Assembly: GCA_018665505.1 (NCBI GenBank)
Contig: JABJCS010000226.1
Coordinates: 1-6,082 of the forward strand
Length of the DNA: 6,082 nt
Reading direction: 5' to 3'
Source of the DNA: Alphaproteobacteria bacterium
GTDB taxonomy: Bacteria; Pseudomonadota; Alphaproteobacteria; UBA8366
The notes under the pieces are model-generated. The model was given only the letters and a program-made list of their open reading frames with translations, ran no database searches and was not told the DNA's origin. Positions 6,016-6,082 of the stretch are shown here, in pieces. Position numbers and translations under genes: made by a program. Position 1 is the first letter of the stretch; each line of letters starts with the position of its first letter.

Positions 6016-6082
6016 CTATAGTTCCCGCAACCGGGGGAGCACTTCTTCACTGAACATCGTCAGATTGCCGACCGTAGATCGG
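6016..6082 (-). CDS. C-terminal end of a probable luciferase-like (LLM) flavin-dependent oxidoreductase, cut by the window edge
   Basis: On the - strand a frame is open from the right edge to TAG at 6018-6016. It gives 22 residues, ending NLTMFSEEVLPRLREL. An NLxxFxxEVLPxLR tail is what I know from the C-termini of luciferase-like monooxygenases, so this is my best guess for the family; the stretch is too short to prove it. The stop codon is 1 base from the ATG of the dehydrogenase gene (TAGGATG), as in a translationally coupled operon, which supports this being a real coding end. The start, the active site and the promoter all lie outside the window. Confidence 0.6.
   Translation of the reverse strand, partial: RSTVGNLTMFSEEVLPRLREL

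Noticed and set aside
5565..6053. A 162-codon open frame on the + strand opposite the dehydrogenase
   Set aside because: It lies over the NAD-binding half of the dehydrogenase, has no recognisable motif, and is rich in Arg/His as expected for an antisense shadow.
1..6082. Mobile element, CRISPR array, toxin-antitoxin pair or phage-defence system
   Set aside because: I found no transposase or integrase, no regular spacer array, no terminal inverted repeats, and no small gene pair. Nearly every base is taken by ordinary genes.

Overview
The window looks like a piece of an alphaproteobacterial chromosome, probably Rhodospirillales-like. It is GC-rich (about 60% by eye). The MutL, TadA and RluB/RsmD proteins have the sequence style of that class, including a MutL with its own endonuclease motif and a TadA carrying a GGGVEHGARFF stretch. 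Gene density is high, gaps are short, and no mobile element, CRISPR array, tRNA or rRNA is visible. Most of the window is housekeeping: DNA repair, rRNA modification and tRNA editing. Three less conserved genes or gene groups sit between or beside it.

Layout, left to right. (1) The 3' part of mutL runs off the left edge on the + strand. (2) After 45 bp comes a 12-TM major facilitator transporter (+), probably with its own promoter and almost no leader. (3) Convergent to it, overlapping by 23 bp, is a two-gene rRNA-modification operon on the - strand: an RluB-type pseudouridine synthase followed by rsmD, with genes overlapping by 20 bp. (4) A very AT-rich divergent control region of about 130 bp separates this operon from a + strand gene for a six-helix membrane protein I do not recognise. 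(5) Across a highly structured junction lies tadA (+), whose ribosome binding site is buried in a perfect stem. (6) Only 3 bp past tadA, convergent to it, ends an iron-containing alcohol dehydrogenase / maleylacetate-reductase-like gene (-). It is coupled by a 1-bp gap to an upstream gene that enters from the right edge; only the last 22 codons of that gene are visible, and they look like the tail of a luciferase-like flavin oxidoreductase.

How the genes work together. RluB and RsmD modify 23S and 16S rRNA and are made from one transcript. TadA makes the wobble inosine in tRNA-Arg. From memory of other alphaproteobacteria, tadA and the rluB-rsmD pair are often divergent neighbours. If so, the membrane gene with its AT-rich promoter looks like an insertion between them. 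The dehydrogenase and the flavin oxidoreductase form a separate, probably catabolic, operon. I see no clear new defence or mobile system. The most unusual points are the hairpin over the tadA ribosome binding site, the repeat-bearing AT-rich promoter of the unknown membrane gene, the probably leaderless transporter, and the loss of one metal-ligand aspartate in the dehydrogenase.
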